From Collinsella sp. TF08-11AT (GTDB lineage Bacteria > Actinomycetota > Coriobacteriia > Coriobacteriales > Coriobacteriaceae): 64,000 nt of DNA. Made by a program: the position numbers and the translations under genes. Location of the stretch: contig NZ_QSRL01000001.1 of NCBI RefSeq assembly GCF_003437035.1, positions 248,001 through 312,000 of the forward strand. The letters run 5' to 3'. Shown here in pieces: positions 35,745-45,482 of the stretch; the stretch's first letter is position 1, and each line of letters opens with the position of its first letter. Under the pieces are notes generated by a model. The model had not been told where the DNA came from. It did not search any database and worked only from the letters and a program-made list of their open reading frames with translations.

Positions 35745-36986
35745 ATGGGACTCTTGAAAGCTGGATTGGGTGCTGCCGGCGGCGTCATGGCCGACCAGTG
35801 GAAGGAATTTATCTATTGCGAATCGATGCCTGCTGACGTCTTGGCCTGCAAGGGCAGCAAACGTACCGGTGGCCGCAGCTCCAACACGCGCGGCGAGGAC
35901 AACGTCATCTCCAACGGCTCGGTCATAGCCGTCAACGACGGCCAGGGCATGCTCGTGGTGCAAAACGGCAAGATCATCGAAGTCGCGCTGGAGCCTGGTG
36001 AGTTCGTCTTCGATACCGGCAGCGAGCCGAGCGTCTTTAGCGGCAACCTGGGCGATTCCATCAAGGAGACCTTCGCCAATATCGGCAGCCGCTTTACCTT
36101 TGGCGGCGACGCGGGCAAGGACCAGCGTGTCTACTTCATCAACACCAAGGAGATCATCGGCAACAAGTACGGTACCGCCTCGCCTGTGCCCTTCCGCGTG
36201 GTCGATAACAACATTGGCCTGGACGTCGACATCTCCGTGCGTTGCAACGGCGAGTATTCGTACCGCATCACCAACCCGCTGCTGTTCTACACCAACGTGT
36301 GCGGCAACGTGACCGATAGCTACACGCGCGACAAGATCGACAGCCAGCTTAAGTCCGAGCTGCTCACCGCCCTGCAGCCCGCCTTTGCCAAGATCTCGGA
36401 GATGGGCATTCGCTACAGCGCCATCCCCGGTCACACCACCGAGCTCGCCCGCGCGCTCAACGAGGTCCTCTCTGCCGACTGGCGCGACCTGCGTGGTGTC
36501 GAGATCGTGAGCTTTGGCGTCAACTCCATCGCAGCCTCGCAAGAAGACGAGCAGATGATCAAGGACCTGCAGAAAGCCGCCGTCATGCGCGATCCCACTA
36601 TGGCGGCAGCCAACATTGCCAGCGCCCAGAGCGACGCAATGCGCGCGGCAGCCGCCAATCCCAACGGCGCGATGGCAGGCTTTATGGGCATGGGCATGGC
36701 AGGTGGCATGGGCGGCATGAACGCCAGCCAGCTGTTCGCCGCCGGCCAGGCACAGCAGCAGGCCGCCCCGCAGCCGGCTCCGGCACCCGCTCCCGCACCG
36801 GCTCCTGCCGCTGCCCCCGCGGCCGGCACATGGACCTGCAGCTGCGGCGCCACCAACACCGGCAAGTTCTGCTCCGAGTGCGGCAGTCCCGCACCCGCCC
36901 CGGCACCGGCCAAGTGGTTCTGCCCCAACTGCGGCAGCGAAAACGGCGGCAAGTTCTGCAGCAACTGCGGAACGCCCAGGCCCTAG
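35745..36986 (+). CDS. SPFH-domain protein with C-terminal zinc ribbons
   Basis: A 413-residue protein of the virion-core-protein-like SPFH branch. The SPFH/band-7 domain covers residues about 20-270 (FIYCESMPADVLACKG, VQNGKIIEVALEPGEFVFD). A Met/Gly-rich patch (GFMGMGMAGGMGGM) and an Ala/Pro linker follow. Two zinc ribbons (CSCGATNTGKFCSECG and CPNCGSENGGKFCSNCG) end the protein. SPFH proteins assemble into membrane-associated rings. AAAGGAAG precedes the ATG. It is third in the zinc-ribbon cluster, 48 bp after the frameshifted gene. The shared ribbons suggest the three act together. Confidence 0.9.
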   Translation: MGLLKAGLGAAGGVMADQWKEFIYCESMPADVLACKGSKRTGGRSSNTRGEDNVISNGSVIAVNDGQGMLVVQNGKIIEVALEPGEFVFDTGSEPSVFSGNLGDSIKETFANIGSRFTFGGDAGKDQRVYFINTKEIIGNKYGTASPVPFRVVDNNIGLDVDISVRCNGEYSYRITNPLLFYTNVCGNVTDSYTRDKIDSQLKSELLTALQPAFAKISEMGIRYSAIPGHTTELARALNEVLSADWRDLRGVEIVSFGVNSIAASQEDEQMIKDLQKAAVMRDPTMAAANIASAQSDAMRAAAANPNGAMAGFMGMGMAGGMGGMNASQLFAAGQAQQQAAPQPAPAPAPAPAPAAAPAAGTWTCSCGATNTGKFCSECGSPAPAPAPAKWFCPNCGSENGGKFCSNCGTPRP

Positions 36987-37066
36987 CCCCTCTATCTGGT
37001 AATTGGCGGGGGATCCGCCACCCCCGCATTTGCTTCTATGGGTTTCGTTCGATAAAGGAGGACACC

Positions 37067-37906
37067 ATGAAGACAACGTTCAAAAAGTCCGTACTCGCAT
37101 TTTTGACATGCGTCCTGGCGCTCGCCTTTGCCCTCACGGGCTGCAGCGGCGGCAAAGACCCCAAGGCCAACTTTGTCGGCAGCTGGAAGCTCTCGGGTGG
37201 AACCACGGAGGGCGAAGAGCTGACCGATGAGTATATGGATATGTTCGAGGAATGGGGCATCAGCTGCATCTTGGTCCTGGACGAAGACGGCACGGGCAGC
37301 CTCGATTTGTTCTCCGAAGTTTCCGACCTAAAGTGGGAGGCCAAGGACGCTACCACCGCGAGTATCACCGTCGACAAGGAGACGACCGACGTGAAGCTCG
37401 AGGACGGCAAGCTTGTCCTTGAGGACGGCGAGGACAAGCTCATCTTTAGCAAGTCCGATAAGGACCTATCCGGTACCGTGAAGAAGGATCGCGAGGCCGC
37501 CGAGAAGGAAGAGGAAGTCGAGGAGGCCGTCGAAGACGACGACGTCCAGAAGATTGAAATCTCCCCCGCCGTCACCGTTGCCGATGACGACCTGTGCACC
37601 ATTACCATCACCGAGAAGTTCAAGGACGAGTGGGGCGACATCGGTTTTGTCGTCAACATCACCAACAAGAGCGACAAGGACCTGACCTTCTACGCCCCCA
37701 GCGGCAAGACCAACGTCAACGGCACCATGAAGGAACCCTGGTTCTCGGCTCACCTGATGCCCGGCACCAACGCCACTGAGGAATTCACGTTCTCGAACGG
37801 CACGCTCGATAGCCTTGACGACCTGGTCAATACGACCATCGGCATCGACGCCTACCTGACCGATTCCTACGAGGACGTTGCCTCCTACAGCGCAACCATC
37901 GCGTAA
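37067..37906 (+). CDS. Lipoprotein with acidic linker
   Basis: A 279-residue lipoprotein. The signal peptide MKTTFKKSVLAFLTCVLALA leads to the lipobox LTGC (Cys near 27). A lipocalin-like small beta domain follows (FVGSWKLSGG; residues about 35-135), then a Lys/Glu-rich linker (EAAEKEEEVEEAVEDDD). A C-terminal Ig-like domain (about 160-279; ITEKFKDEWGDIGFVVNITN) resembles DUF4352/DUF5067 modules. AAAGGAGGACACC precedes the ATG. It lies 80 bp after the SPFH gene and ends at two strong hairpins. Role unknown. Confidence 0.82.
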   Translation: MKTTFKKSVLAFLTCVLALAFALTGCSGGKDPKANFVGSWKLSGGTTEGEELTDEYMDMFEEWGISCILVLDEDGTGSLDLFSEVSDLKWEAKDATTASITVDKETTDVKLEDGKLVLEDGEDKLIFSKSDKDLSGTVKKDREAAEKEEEVEEAVEDDDVQKIEISPAVTVADDDLCTITITEKFKDEWGDIGFVVNITNKSDKDLTFYAPSGKTNVNGTMKEPWFSAHLMPGTNATEEFTFSNGTLDSLDDLVNTTIGIDAYLTDSYEDVASYSATIA

Positions 37907-37957
37907 CGGCACGTAACATCAGCCGCGGATTGGCGGACACATCCGCGCACACCAGAC

Positions 37958-37990
37958 GGGGCCGCAGGAGATGATCCTGCGGCCCCGCCG
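37958..37990 (+). terminator. Hairpin after the lipoprotein gene
   Basis: A perfect 12-bp stem (GGGGCCGCAGGA and its complement) with a 5-nt loop, followed by GCCGCTTTAT. No strong T-run. Confidence 0.6.
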
Positions 37991-38020
37991 CTTTATGCCG
38001 ACAGCACTGCCCATACAAGC

Positions 38021-38066
38021 AGGCCGCCCGCCGTTTTTAGATGCGAAACGGTGGGCGGCCTATCTT
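38021..38066. terminator. Second hairpin, probably bidirectional
   Basis: An almost perfect 16-bp stem (AGGCCGCCCGCCGTTT with its complement, one G-T-type mismatch), followed by ATCTTTG. It sits between convergent genes and can end transcripts from both sides, including the response-regulator operon. Confidence 0.6.
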
Positions 38067-38097
38067 TGCGGCGCCGGAACACGGGTGAGCGCGTCGA

Positions 38098-38721
38098 TTA
38101 CGGGCGCTCCATGTTGGGAACGATGCTGCCCTCAGTCACCGCATGCACGGCCAGGCGCATGATGTTGTCGTAGCCGGTCTTGCTCAGGATCTCCGAGATG
38201 CGGCGCTTGATGGTGCCCTCGCTCATAAACAGCTCGGCCGCAATCTCGCGGCGGCTTTTACCCTCGCAGGCAAGGCGCAAGATCGACAGCTCGACATCGT
38301 CGAGGGCCGCCGTGCCCGAGAAGATGCTCTCGGGCGGCTTGGGAAACGTGCAGTAACCCGCCAGCGTGGAGCGCATCACGGCGAACAGCTCGTCGATACC
38401 GACGTTCTTGTACACAAAGCTATCGACGCCCGCCTCGCGGGCCTGATCGACAAAGGTGATCTCGGGCATGCCTGTCATGATAATGATGCGACACTCGGGC
38501 AGCTGCTCCTTGATGCGTGCCGCCGCCACGATGCCGTTTGAATCGTGTTCGGTGCACACGTCCATCAGTATCATGTCCGGGCGCTCCTTGAGCGCGACAC
38601 CCAAGGCCTCGGAGGCATCGGCGATCGCGGCAACGACGGTCATATCGGGCTGGTCGCCAACGGAGCGCGCCAGGCTCTCGCGCAGGATGGCCTGATCTTC
38701 GACAATTAACACGCGGATCAT
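38098..38721 (-). CDS. NarL/LuxR-family response regulator
   Basis: A 207-residue response regulator. The receiver domain has the acidic pocket VEDQ, phospho-acceptor Asp54 (MILMDVC) and Lys in FVYKNVG near 105. The C-terminal LuxR helix-turn-helix is ILRLACEGKSRREIAAELFMSEGTIKR (residues about 145-190, two pieces of one motif). Its ATG overlaps the stop of the kinase gene by 4 bp (ATGA), so they are translationally coupled and form a two-component pair. Target genes are unknown. Confidence 0.95.
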   Translation of the reverse strand: MIRVLIVEDQAILRESLARSVGDQPDMTVVAAIADASEALGVALKERPDMILMDVCTEHDSNGIVAAARIKEQLPECRIIIMTGMPEITFVDQAREAGVDSFVYKNVGIDELFAVMRSTLAGYCTFPKPPESIFSGTAALDDVELSILRLACEGKSRREIAAELFMSEGTIKRRISEILSKTGYDNIMRLAVHAVTEGSIVPNMERP

Positions 38722-40211
38722 GAGCTTCTCCTTTGGGACGTGTCGTTGGCGTTAAGCGGAATGGATACCGTAAGCGTAAAGGGCGGGGTGGCGTGGACCT
38801 CTAGGCTGCCACCCAGATCTTGCGCGACATGTCTCATACCTGGGATACCCGTTCCCTCGCGATACGATACGGGGGCCGGGGACCCGTCGTTAGAAATCGT
38901 CATGTGCGCGACGGCGTCAGCATCCGTCCTCTCCTGCCACAAGCGCACATGGACCCGATGCGCCTGCGCATGCTTGGTGGCGTTGGTCGAGGCCTCGCGG
39001 ATAATCTGCAAAAAGGCAGCGGCGACACGCGCGTCCTCAGGCAGCGCACCCTCAACATCGATCTGCACGCTCACCAGGCCAAAAGCATGGACGATATCGC
39101 CCAGTTGCTCTGCCGGTTCGGTGTCGCCCCCGCTGCGCAGATCGGCAGCGATTGAGCGCAGCAGCGGGTCGATCTGCTCGAGCGACTCGTCGTCCAAGCG
39201 CCCCTCCTCCAAATAGCGATGAAGGATTGATAGGCGCTGGCCGATCACATCGTGAACGCGGGCGCGCATGCGCAGATAGGCCGCATTGTCGGCAACTTTT
39301 TTGACTTCTTCGATCTGGGCCTGGAGCTCTTGGCCCGCAAGCTCAAGCAGGTGGTTGGCCTGCGCCAGGCGGTCATGCGCATGCGCATACTCTGTCACGT
39401 CCAGACCGATTATGCGCTCGAACGAACGGCCCGAGACCATAACGCCATCGCACACAAACAGGCGAATCTCGGCGGGAGAAACCTCGACCACCGCACGCGC
39501 CTCACCAAAGCGGTCCAGGCTGATCCGCACGCGGTTCTTACCGCCTTCGGGCATTTGCATGCTGAGCTTGCGCAGGTCGTTCCATGTACCGCTCATATCG
39601 CCTAGGTCGGTGGGCATATGAAGCTCCACCAGGTTTTTGCGCATGCAGCGGTTCATGAGCAGTGGACGGCCCCTCGAGTCCAGATACAGGATGCCCACGG
39701 GAATCACGTTGATGGTTTCAATCGTCGAGAACGCGGTGATGTCCTCTTGGCGGTTACGGACGTCCATCAAGAGCGCCGCGATGGAGCGGAACAGGAAAAA
39801 CGCACCCTCTGCGACAAGGACAACGGCCCACGCCGAGCCCATGGCAAAAACCACCGGCGGTGTAACGGCGACAACAAGCAGCAGCTCGGCCAGCATGACA
39901 GGGCGACGATAGTGCACCATAAGCACCACGCCATAGGCAAAGATCGCGGCATTGAGCCACAGCACTCCGCCCATTGCCCTGGCGCAAACGTCAAGCGGCG
40001 CCACCAGATACGAGCCAGACGACGCGAATAAGATGAGCGCCGAAATCATCAGGTGAAGCACAAGGCTCGTCTCGTAGGCACAAATCACCTTACGGTTATA
40101 GGACGAGCGGCGCGATGCGATGAGCGGGACGTGGATCGTCTGCAGACACGCAGCCAGGGCAAAGACAACATCGAGCGCAACGATTTGGGGAAGGATGAGC
40201 GAAATCTGCAT
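38718..40211 (-). CDS. Membrane sensor histidine kinase, NarL-partner type
   Basis: A 497-residue kinase. Six hydrophobic helices fill residues 5-170. A PAS-like region follows (VIPVGILYLDSRGRPLLMN near 195). The dimerisation helix carries the phospho-accepting His in RARVHDVIGQRLSIL near 310, as in HisKA_3 kinases. The ATP lobe has N-box REASTNATKHAQ near 410 and G-box GTGIPGMRHVAQDLGG near 460. ATG 40211 lies 2 nt after the stop of the upstream gene; a GTG two codons earlier is an alternative. It is the middle gene of a three-gene operon. Confidence 0.92.
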   Translation of the reverse strand: MQISLILPQIVALDVVFALAACLQTIHVPLIASRRSSYNRKVICAYETSLVLHLMISALILFASSGSYLVAPLDVCARAMGGVLWLNAAIFAYGVVLMVHYRRPVMLAELLLVVAVTPPVVFAMGSAWAVVLVAEGAFFLFRSIAALLMDVRNRQEDITAFSTIETINVIPVGILYLDSRGRPLLMNRCMRKNLVELHMPTDLGDMSGTWNDLRKLSMQMPEGGKNRVRISLDRFGEARAVVEVSPAEIRLFVCDGVMVSGRSFERIIGLDVTEYAHAHDRLAQANHLLELAGQELQAQIEEVKKVADNAAYLRMRARVHDVIGQRLSILHRYLEEGRLDDESLEQIDPLLRSIAADLRSGGDTEPAEQLGDIVHAFGLVSVQIDVEGALPEDARVAAAFLQIIREASTNATKHAQAHRVHVRLWQERTDADAVAHMTISNDGSPAPVSYREGTGIPGMRHVAQDLGGSLEVHATPPFTLTVSIPLNANDTSQRRSS

Positions 40212-40213
40212 CG

Positions 40214-42097
40214 TCACTCACCCGCCCTCGGCATCAAGACGATCATGCGCAGCTGGCCGGGCTCGCCCTCAAGGCGGTATGCCACGTTGCGCCCTTGCAG
40301 AGCGCTTTCGAGCTCTTGCGCAGCGGGCGTCTGCGAAAGATCTTCATCATCGTTGGAAAAAAGCGTGGCGCGCAGCTCGACACTGCACCGGTCATGGTCG
40401 CCCAAGTGATACATAAGCGCCGGATGGTCGGTGGTGTAGGCAAAAAACGCAAAGTCATACACGCAGTCGTACAGGGCGCTTACCGTACTGGCGTGCATCG
40501 GGCGCCGTATGGCGATAATCGAGGCGCAATCGACATCGATGGTGCGCAGGTCACTTGCGAGCTCGTTGGCGATGAGCTGAATGCGGTCGCGGTCAAAACC
40601 GCTCTCCCCGTGCTGTGCCAACGTGAGCGACCCCTTGCGTTTGCAATAGGCGACGAGCATCTTGGCGCGCTGCAGCATGCGGTAACGCTCGTGCGAAGAT
40701 GCCTCATCGGTCAACGGCGGCAGCGAGCTCAGCAGGTCGTACATCCCTTCGAGCGCACGGGCAAGCGCTTGGTCCACGTCTTGGACCAGCAAGGTCTCGG
40801 CCTCTTGATCTGCCAGGTGCGTCTTAAGGTCGTAGTCGGCGGCGAGCAGCTCGTTTTGACGCTGCAGTTCCATGCGACGATGTGCCAGTTCACGGTTAAG
40901 CTCGTTGAGATCCGACACGTCTTGGGCAAGCAGGGCCGATCCGCCCAGCAGTGGAAAGGCACGGTACACCGCATCGGGATCGGACGCCACAGCAAAGGCA
41001 TGGGCGTGGCCGTGCTCCTGGGTCCGCAACTCCTCGCGCACGCCTACCGGCATTGGCTTTGACGCCGGCGTGGCATAGACTTCCTGCAGGTCGCGCGTTA
41101 GAACTTTGAGGTCGAGCGGCAAGGTGTCGAAGATGCCGGCGATGTCGTGATACGACGGAATGACACCGCAATCGAGACAGATTTCCATCGCCACCACGCA
41201 CAGGACGCAATAGACGAGCGAAAAGTTGAGCCTCCATGCCCAGGGCACGCGCAACGCATACGAGACGGCAAAGAATGCGCCACCCAGCAGTACGAGCGCC
41301 GCCGTGCCCGAGAAACGCTGGATGCGAAAGGACGAGGACCGACCCACCAGGATAAAAAAGGCCGCGAAGTTAAAGGCTGTCCATACCAGAACGGTACCGT
41401 AGCCCCAACCATATGTGTAATCGTTGCTCCAGGTTCCACTCGATCGATCGAAATGGAAGACCTGCTGATGAACATCGTTAGTAAGCACAAAGCCGATAAG
41501 CAGGACAGCCATGACCCACAAAACGGTGCGGTACCGACGCCCCATACGATGCTGTTCCAAACCCGCGAGGCGCAGACCGCACAGCTGGTAGATCAGCGGA
41601 ATGAGCGTCATGGGCACGTAGTACAGGTACCACAGCACGGTGGCATAGAACGGCGTGAACGACTTATATTTGAGGATGACCTCGATCATCCACAGGGCAC
41701 AAATGGCGGCGATGGCAACAAGGCGGCGGCGCAAGACGTAGTCCAAGCAGCGTAGGTACGCCAACACACCCCAGATTGAAAATGCAATTGCGGCGACAAG
41801 CAACGGGAGAGAGCTCGAGTGGACGAGCGCATCCACGACCTCTTCGGACACCTCGCTATAGGCGGGCACGGCGTTGGAAAGCTTGGGGTCGGAGGCAAAC
41901 AGCGCCGGCAAGACTGCCAAAAGCATGAGGAACAGCACGGTGATGGCGCCGGCGATAGCAAAGACGCGGTGACGGTACACCTGATGTGTTATACCAACAA
42001 GGAATCGCGGCATGGCGAAGAGCCTGCCGCCCCTGGGATCCGCCACGGGTGCGGATCGGGCGGTCGCGTGGCCGATATGTCGCTCGCGGGTACCCAT
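40214..42097 (-). CDS. Seven-helix membrane sensor-like protein, first gene of the operon
   Basis: A 627-residue protein. About eight hydrophobic helices (residues 35-300) are followed by a cytoplasmic part with a coiled coil near 385-440 (LNRELAHRRMELQRQNELL). A C-terminal region then looks like a degenerate kinase core: DRIQLIANELASDLRT is placed where a kinase has its His or N-box. No intact His, N-box or G-box is seen, so it is probably not an active kinase. AAAGGCACT precedes ATG 42097. It is 2 nt from the active kinase gene and so likely tunes that kinase. Confidence 0.75.
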   Translation of the reverse strand: MGTRERHIGHATARSAPVADPRGGRLFAMPRFLVGITHQVYRHRVFAIAGAITVLFLMLLAVLPALFASDPKLSNAVPAYSEVSEEVVDALVHSSSLPLLVAAIAFSIWGVLAYLRCLDYVLRRRLVAIAAICALWMIEVILKYKSFTPFYATVLWYLYYVPMTLIPLIYQLCGLRLAGLEQHRMGRRYRTVLWVMAVLLIGFVLTNDVHQQVFHFDRSSGTWSNDYTYGWGYGTVLVWTAFNFAAFFILVGRSSSFRIQRFSGTAALVLLGGAFFAVSYALRVPWAWRLNFSLVYCVLCVVAMEICLDCGVIPSYHDIAGIFDTLPLDLKVLTRDLQEVYATPASKPMPVGVREELRTQEHGHAHAFAVASDPDAVYRAFPLLGGSALLAQDVSDLNELNRELAHRRMELQRQNELLAADYDLKTHLADQEAETLLVQDVDQALARALEGMYDLLSSLPPLTDEASSHERYRMLQRAKMLVAYCKRKGSLTLAQHGESGFDRDRIQLIANELASDLRTIDVDCASIIAIRRPMHASTVSALYDCVYDFAFFAYTTDHPALMYHLGDHDRCSVELRATLFSNDDEDLSQTPAAQELESALQGRNVAYRLEGEPGQLRMIVLMPRAGE

Positions 42098-42220
42098 AGT
42101 GCCTTTAGTGTACCGACAGGCAGGCCCAAAAAGCGGGCCACATGTCCCAAAATCCGCCGACGGCAAAGGGTGTCCCCAGCTGCCACTCATTTAAGTGCGT
42201 CCCCAACGAGTGCAAATGAC

Positions 42221-42284
42221 GAGAGTGGATAATCTCCCACTTTGAGCCCACAAACAAGCCAAAAACGGGAGATTATCCACTCTC
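42221..42284. repeat. 64-bp palindrome with TTATCCAC arms, copy 3
   Basis: A perfect 18-bp inverted repeat (right arm GGGAGATTATCCACTCTC) with a 28-bp loop. It is flanked by CACTCATTTAAGTGCGTCCCC at 42184 and by CACTCATTTAAGTACG at 42296, the arms of the GGGGACGT family turned outward. The 42098-42409 gap contains these and the terminator at 42341. Confidence 0.8.
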
Positions 42285-42340
42285 ATTCTGCGGGCACTCA
42301 TTTAAGTACGTCCCCAATGAGTGCTTTCGCTTCTTTTAAC

Positions 42341-42379
42341 AAAACGCCCGGCGGGCATTAACTGCTCGCCGGGCGTTTT
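42341..42379 (-). terminator. Bidirectional terminator after GH1 gene 2
   Basis: A perfect 13-bp stem (AAAACGCCCGGCG and its complement) with a 13-nt loop. The A and T ends serve both strands. It lies 31 bp after the GH1 stop. Confidence 0.85.
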
Positions 42380-42409
42380 GGTTAGGAGGCTGTGGTTGTT
42401 GGGAAAGCC

Positions 42410-43852
<1,443 letters not shown>

Positions 43853-43920
43853 TCACACGCTGTTTGTCGTGGTTTCAGTATCCCCGTAAGCAGCGCGCTA
43901 CTCAACGGCAACGACGCAGG

Positions 43921-43982
43921 CCGACACTTCTTTTCGCACACGGCGGCCCGGCAGCCGCCCCTGCCTGACACTTTCTGATACC
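43921..43982 (-). promoter_or_regulatory. Shared two-box promoter of GH1 gene 2
   Basis: Box B (CCGACACTTCTTTTCGCA on the plus strand, from 43921) is identical over 18 bases to the one before GH1 gene 1. Box A (CTGACACTTTCTGATACC, from 43965) matches at 14 of 18. Spacing is 44 bp against 43 bp. The rest of the upstream DNA of the two genes does not match, so the boxes look functional. Confidence 0.65.
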
Positions 43983-43990
43983 GCCGCCCC

Positions 43991-44029
43991 AAACCACCAC
44001 AAAGGGGACAGACACCTTTGTGGTGGTTT
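43991..44029. repeat. CCACCACAAAGG hairpin, copy 3
   Basis: Perfect 15-bp arms (AAACCACCACAAAGG and its complement) with a loop reverse-complementary to that of copies 1 and 2, so it is inserted in the opposite orientation. Confidence 0.8.
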
Positions 44030-44040
44030 GGGGCGGTTTG

Positions 44041-44174
44041 TCTCGATCTGTAACAGGTAGGCAGCCAAAACCGGGCTTGGTGTTACAGATCGAGATTTTC
44101 GGGCAGCCCCCGCAGTTTGTCTAAATCTGTAACAGGTAGAGACGATTTAGCCCGCTAGATGTTACAAATCGAGA
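44041..44174. repeat. Two tandem CTGTAACAGGTAG hairpins
   Basis: Unit 1 (44041-44095) has arms TCTCGATCTGTAACA and its complement. Unit 2 (44120-44174) has arms TCTAAATCTGTAACA and TGTTACAAATCGAGA, mismatched at a few bases. Both have AGGTAG at the start of the loop and both are 55 bp long. They lie just after the stop of the DUF4867 gene and may act as terminators for it, but no T-run follows. Confidence 0.7.
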
Positions 44175-44183
44175 CGGAAGATG

Positions 44184-44828
44184 CTAGTCACAGGCGATGT
44201 CGAGGTTCTTGCCGACGAGGCCCACGTAGCCGCCCTCGGCAGCCTTGGGACTATCTGCGTGGCAGAGAACCCACTTGTCGGCCTTCCAGTAGCAGTAGCT
44301 GTCACCGGCCGCGGGCATGTCGGCCGCAGCCTCGGGGCGCGGGCCATTGGTGCCCGCCGGCAGCGCCACCATCACCTGGAAGCCGCCGTCGTCGACCATG
44401 CAGGGCGTGTAGTGGAGCGTGGTGTTGAAGACTTCGACGACCGTACCCGCCGGCACGCGGAACGCCTTGACGCACGCGGTGTCGAGCTTGCCGTCCTCGA
44501 TCTCCCAGCGATGCGCCACGAGCAGGATAAAGTCGCGGGCGCCCAGGTTAAACTCGCTGGCGCGGTGATACTCCAGGCAGTTGAGCTGCGTGTTGTGGCC
44601 GTTGCACCAGCCGAGCTGGAAGGGGCGGCCGCCAAACATGAGAAAGCCCAGTTTGCCGGCATCCTTGACGCCCTCGAGCTCCGGCGCACTTGCTACGTAC
44701 TTGCTGCCCTCGGGAATGGGCGTGGCAGAGAGCGCCTCGAGCACGGGCGACGTGAGCTCGGACGGAACGTCATCCCAAACGTTGCCATAGGATTTGAACT
44801 CGGGATCGTTGACAGAATAGATATGCAT
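44184..44828 (-). CDS. DUF4867 family protein
   Basis: A 214-residue cytoplasmic protein matching the DUF4867 family, which has a cupin-like fold and is found near sugar isomerase and kinase genes. The visible pattern is HIYSVNDPEFKSYG at the start, GWCNGHNTQLNCLEYHRASEFN in the middle (H and E residues of a cupin metal site), and AFRVPAGTVVEVFNTTLHYTPC. A role as a sugar (aldose/ketose) isomerase or binding protein is inferred. AGGAG sits 5 nt before ATG 44828; a GTG two codons earlier is possible. The 8-bp inverted repeat at 44838 lies just upstream. Monocistronic. Confidence 0.78.
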   Translation of the reverse strand: MHIYSVNDPEFKSYGNVWDDVPSELTSPVLEALSATPIPEGSKYVASAPELEGVKDAGKLGFLMFGGRPFQLGWCNGHNTQLNCLEYHRASEFNLGARDFILLVAHRWEIEDGKLDTACVKAFRVPAGTVVEVFNTTLHYTPCMVDDGGFQVMVALPAGTNGPRPEAAADMPAAGDSYCYWKADKWVLCHADSPKAAEGGYVGLVGKNLDIACD

Positions 44829-44837
44829 GTTCACTCC

Positions 44838-44863
44838 TGTTCGTAAATGTGACTATACGAACA
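44838..44863. promoter_or_regulatory. Operator-like inverted repeat before the DUF4867 gene
   Basis: TGTTCGTA and TACGAACA are a perfect 8-bp inverted repeat with a 10-bp centre. The site overlaps the ribosome site end of the gene, and a TTCTAGAA palindrome follows at 44864. It differs from the GTAAACA operators, so another regulator is implied. Confidence 0.5.
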
Positions 44864-44912
44864 TTCTAGAACAAACATGAGCGATTTTGAACACTCGTCC
44901 CGACCACTCAAC

Positions 44913-44943
44913 AAAAAGGCGCCCCCGCATAAGCGAAGGCGCC
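44913..44943 (-). terminator. Terminator of luxS
   Basis: On the minus strand an 11-bp stem (with two G-U pairs) and a TTAT loop are followed by TTTTT. It lies 30 bp after the luxS stop. Confidence 0.85.
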
Positions 44944-44972
44944 CAATGCGCGCGCTTTGGGCGATAAAGCCC

Positions 44973-45461
44973 TTACGCCTGCTGGTAGTGAAGGTGCTTC
45001 TCGTCGATATTGGCCAGGTCGCGGTCGAGATAGCGACGCGCAAGCCAGTTTGCCATGGGGAGGTTCTGGTCAAGGTAGTTACCGCACTCCTCGGGAGCGG
45101 CACCGGGAACATCGCCCTCAAAGCCCGCGACAAACTCGAACAGCTCGCGCACGAGCGGCAAGATCTCCTCGCTCGTCAGCTCACCAAAGACAACCAGGTA
45201 AAAGCCCGTGCGGCAGCCCATGGGCCCAAAGTAGACAATGCGGCTCGACCACTCGGCATGATTGCGCAGGAACGTCGCACCCAGGTGCTCGATGGTGTGG
45301 CACTCGGCCGTGTTCATGACCGGCTCCTTGTTGGGCGTGGTCAGGCGCAGATCAAAGGTGGTGACGGCGGCGCCGGTCGCCGGATCGCGGTCGATGCGGC
45401 TCACATACACGCCGGGCTCGAGCAGCAGATGGTCAACGGAAAAACTCGCGATACGCTCCAT
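44973..45461 (-). CDS. luxS: S-ribosylhomocysteine lyase LuxS
   Basis: A 162-residue LuxS of normal length. It cleaves S-ribosylhomocysteine to homocysteine and the autoinducer-2 precursor DPD in the activated methyl cycle. The metal ligands are His55 and His59 (CHTIEHLGA) and Cys126 (EECGNY); the catalytic Cys is Cys83 in GPMGCRTGFY. GAGGAA precedes the ATG. It stands alone between a DUF4867 gene and the FGGY kinase gene. A long palindrome sits directly before its ribosome site, in the place of a 5' leader. Confidence 0.97.
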   Translation of the reverse strand: MERIASFSVDHLLLEPGVYVSRIDRDPATGAAVTTFDLRLTTPNKEPVMNTAECHTIEHLGATFLRNHAEWSSRIVYFGPMGCRTGFYLVVFGELTSEEILPLVRELFEFVAGFEGDVPGAAPEECGNYLDQNLPMANWLARRYLDRDLANIDEKHLHYQQA

Positions 45462-45482
45462 GGCAGTTCCTCTCGGTAGTCA

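Noticed and set aside
44041..44174. CRISPR-like direct repeats
   Set aside because: Only two units, each itself a hairpin; there are no regular spacers and no cas genes.
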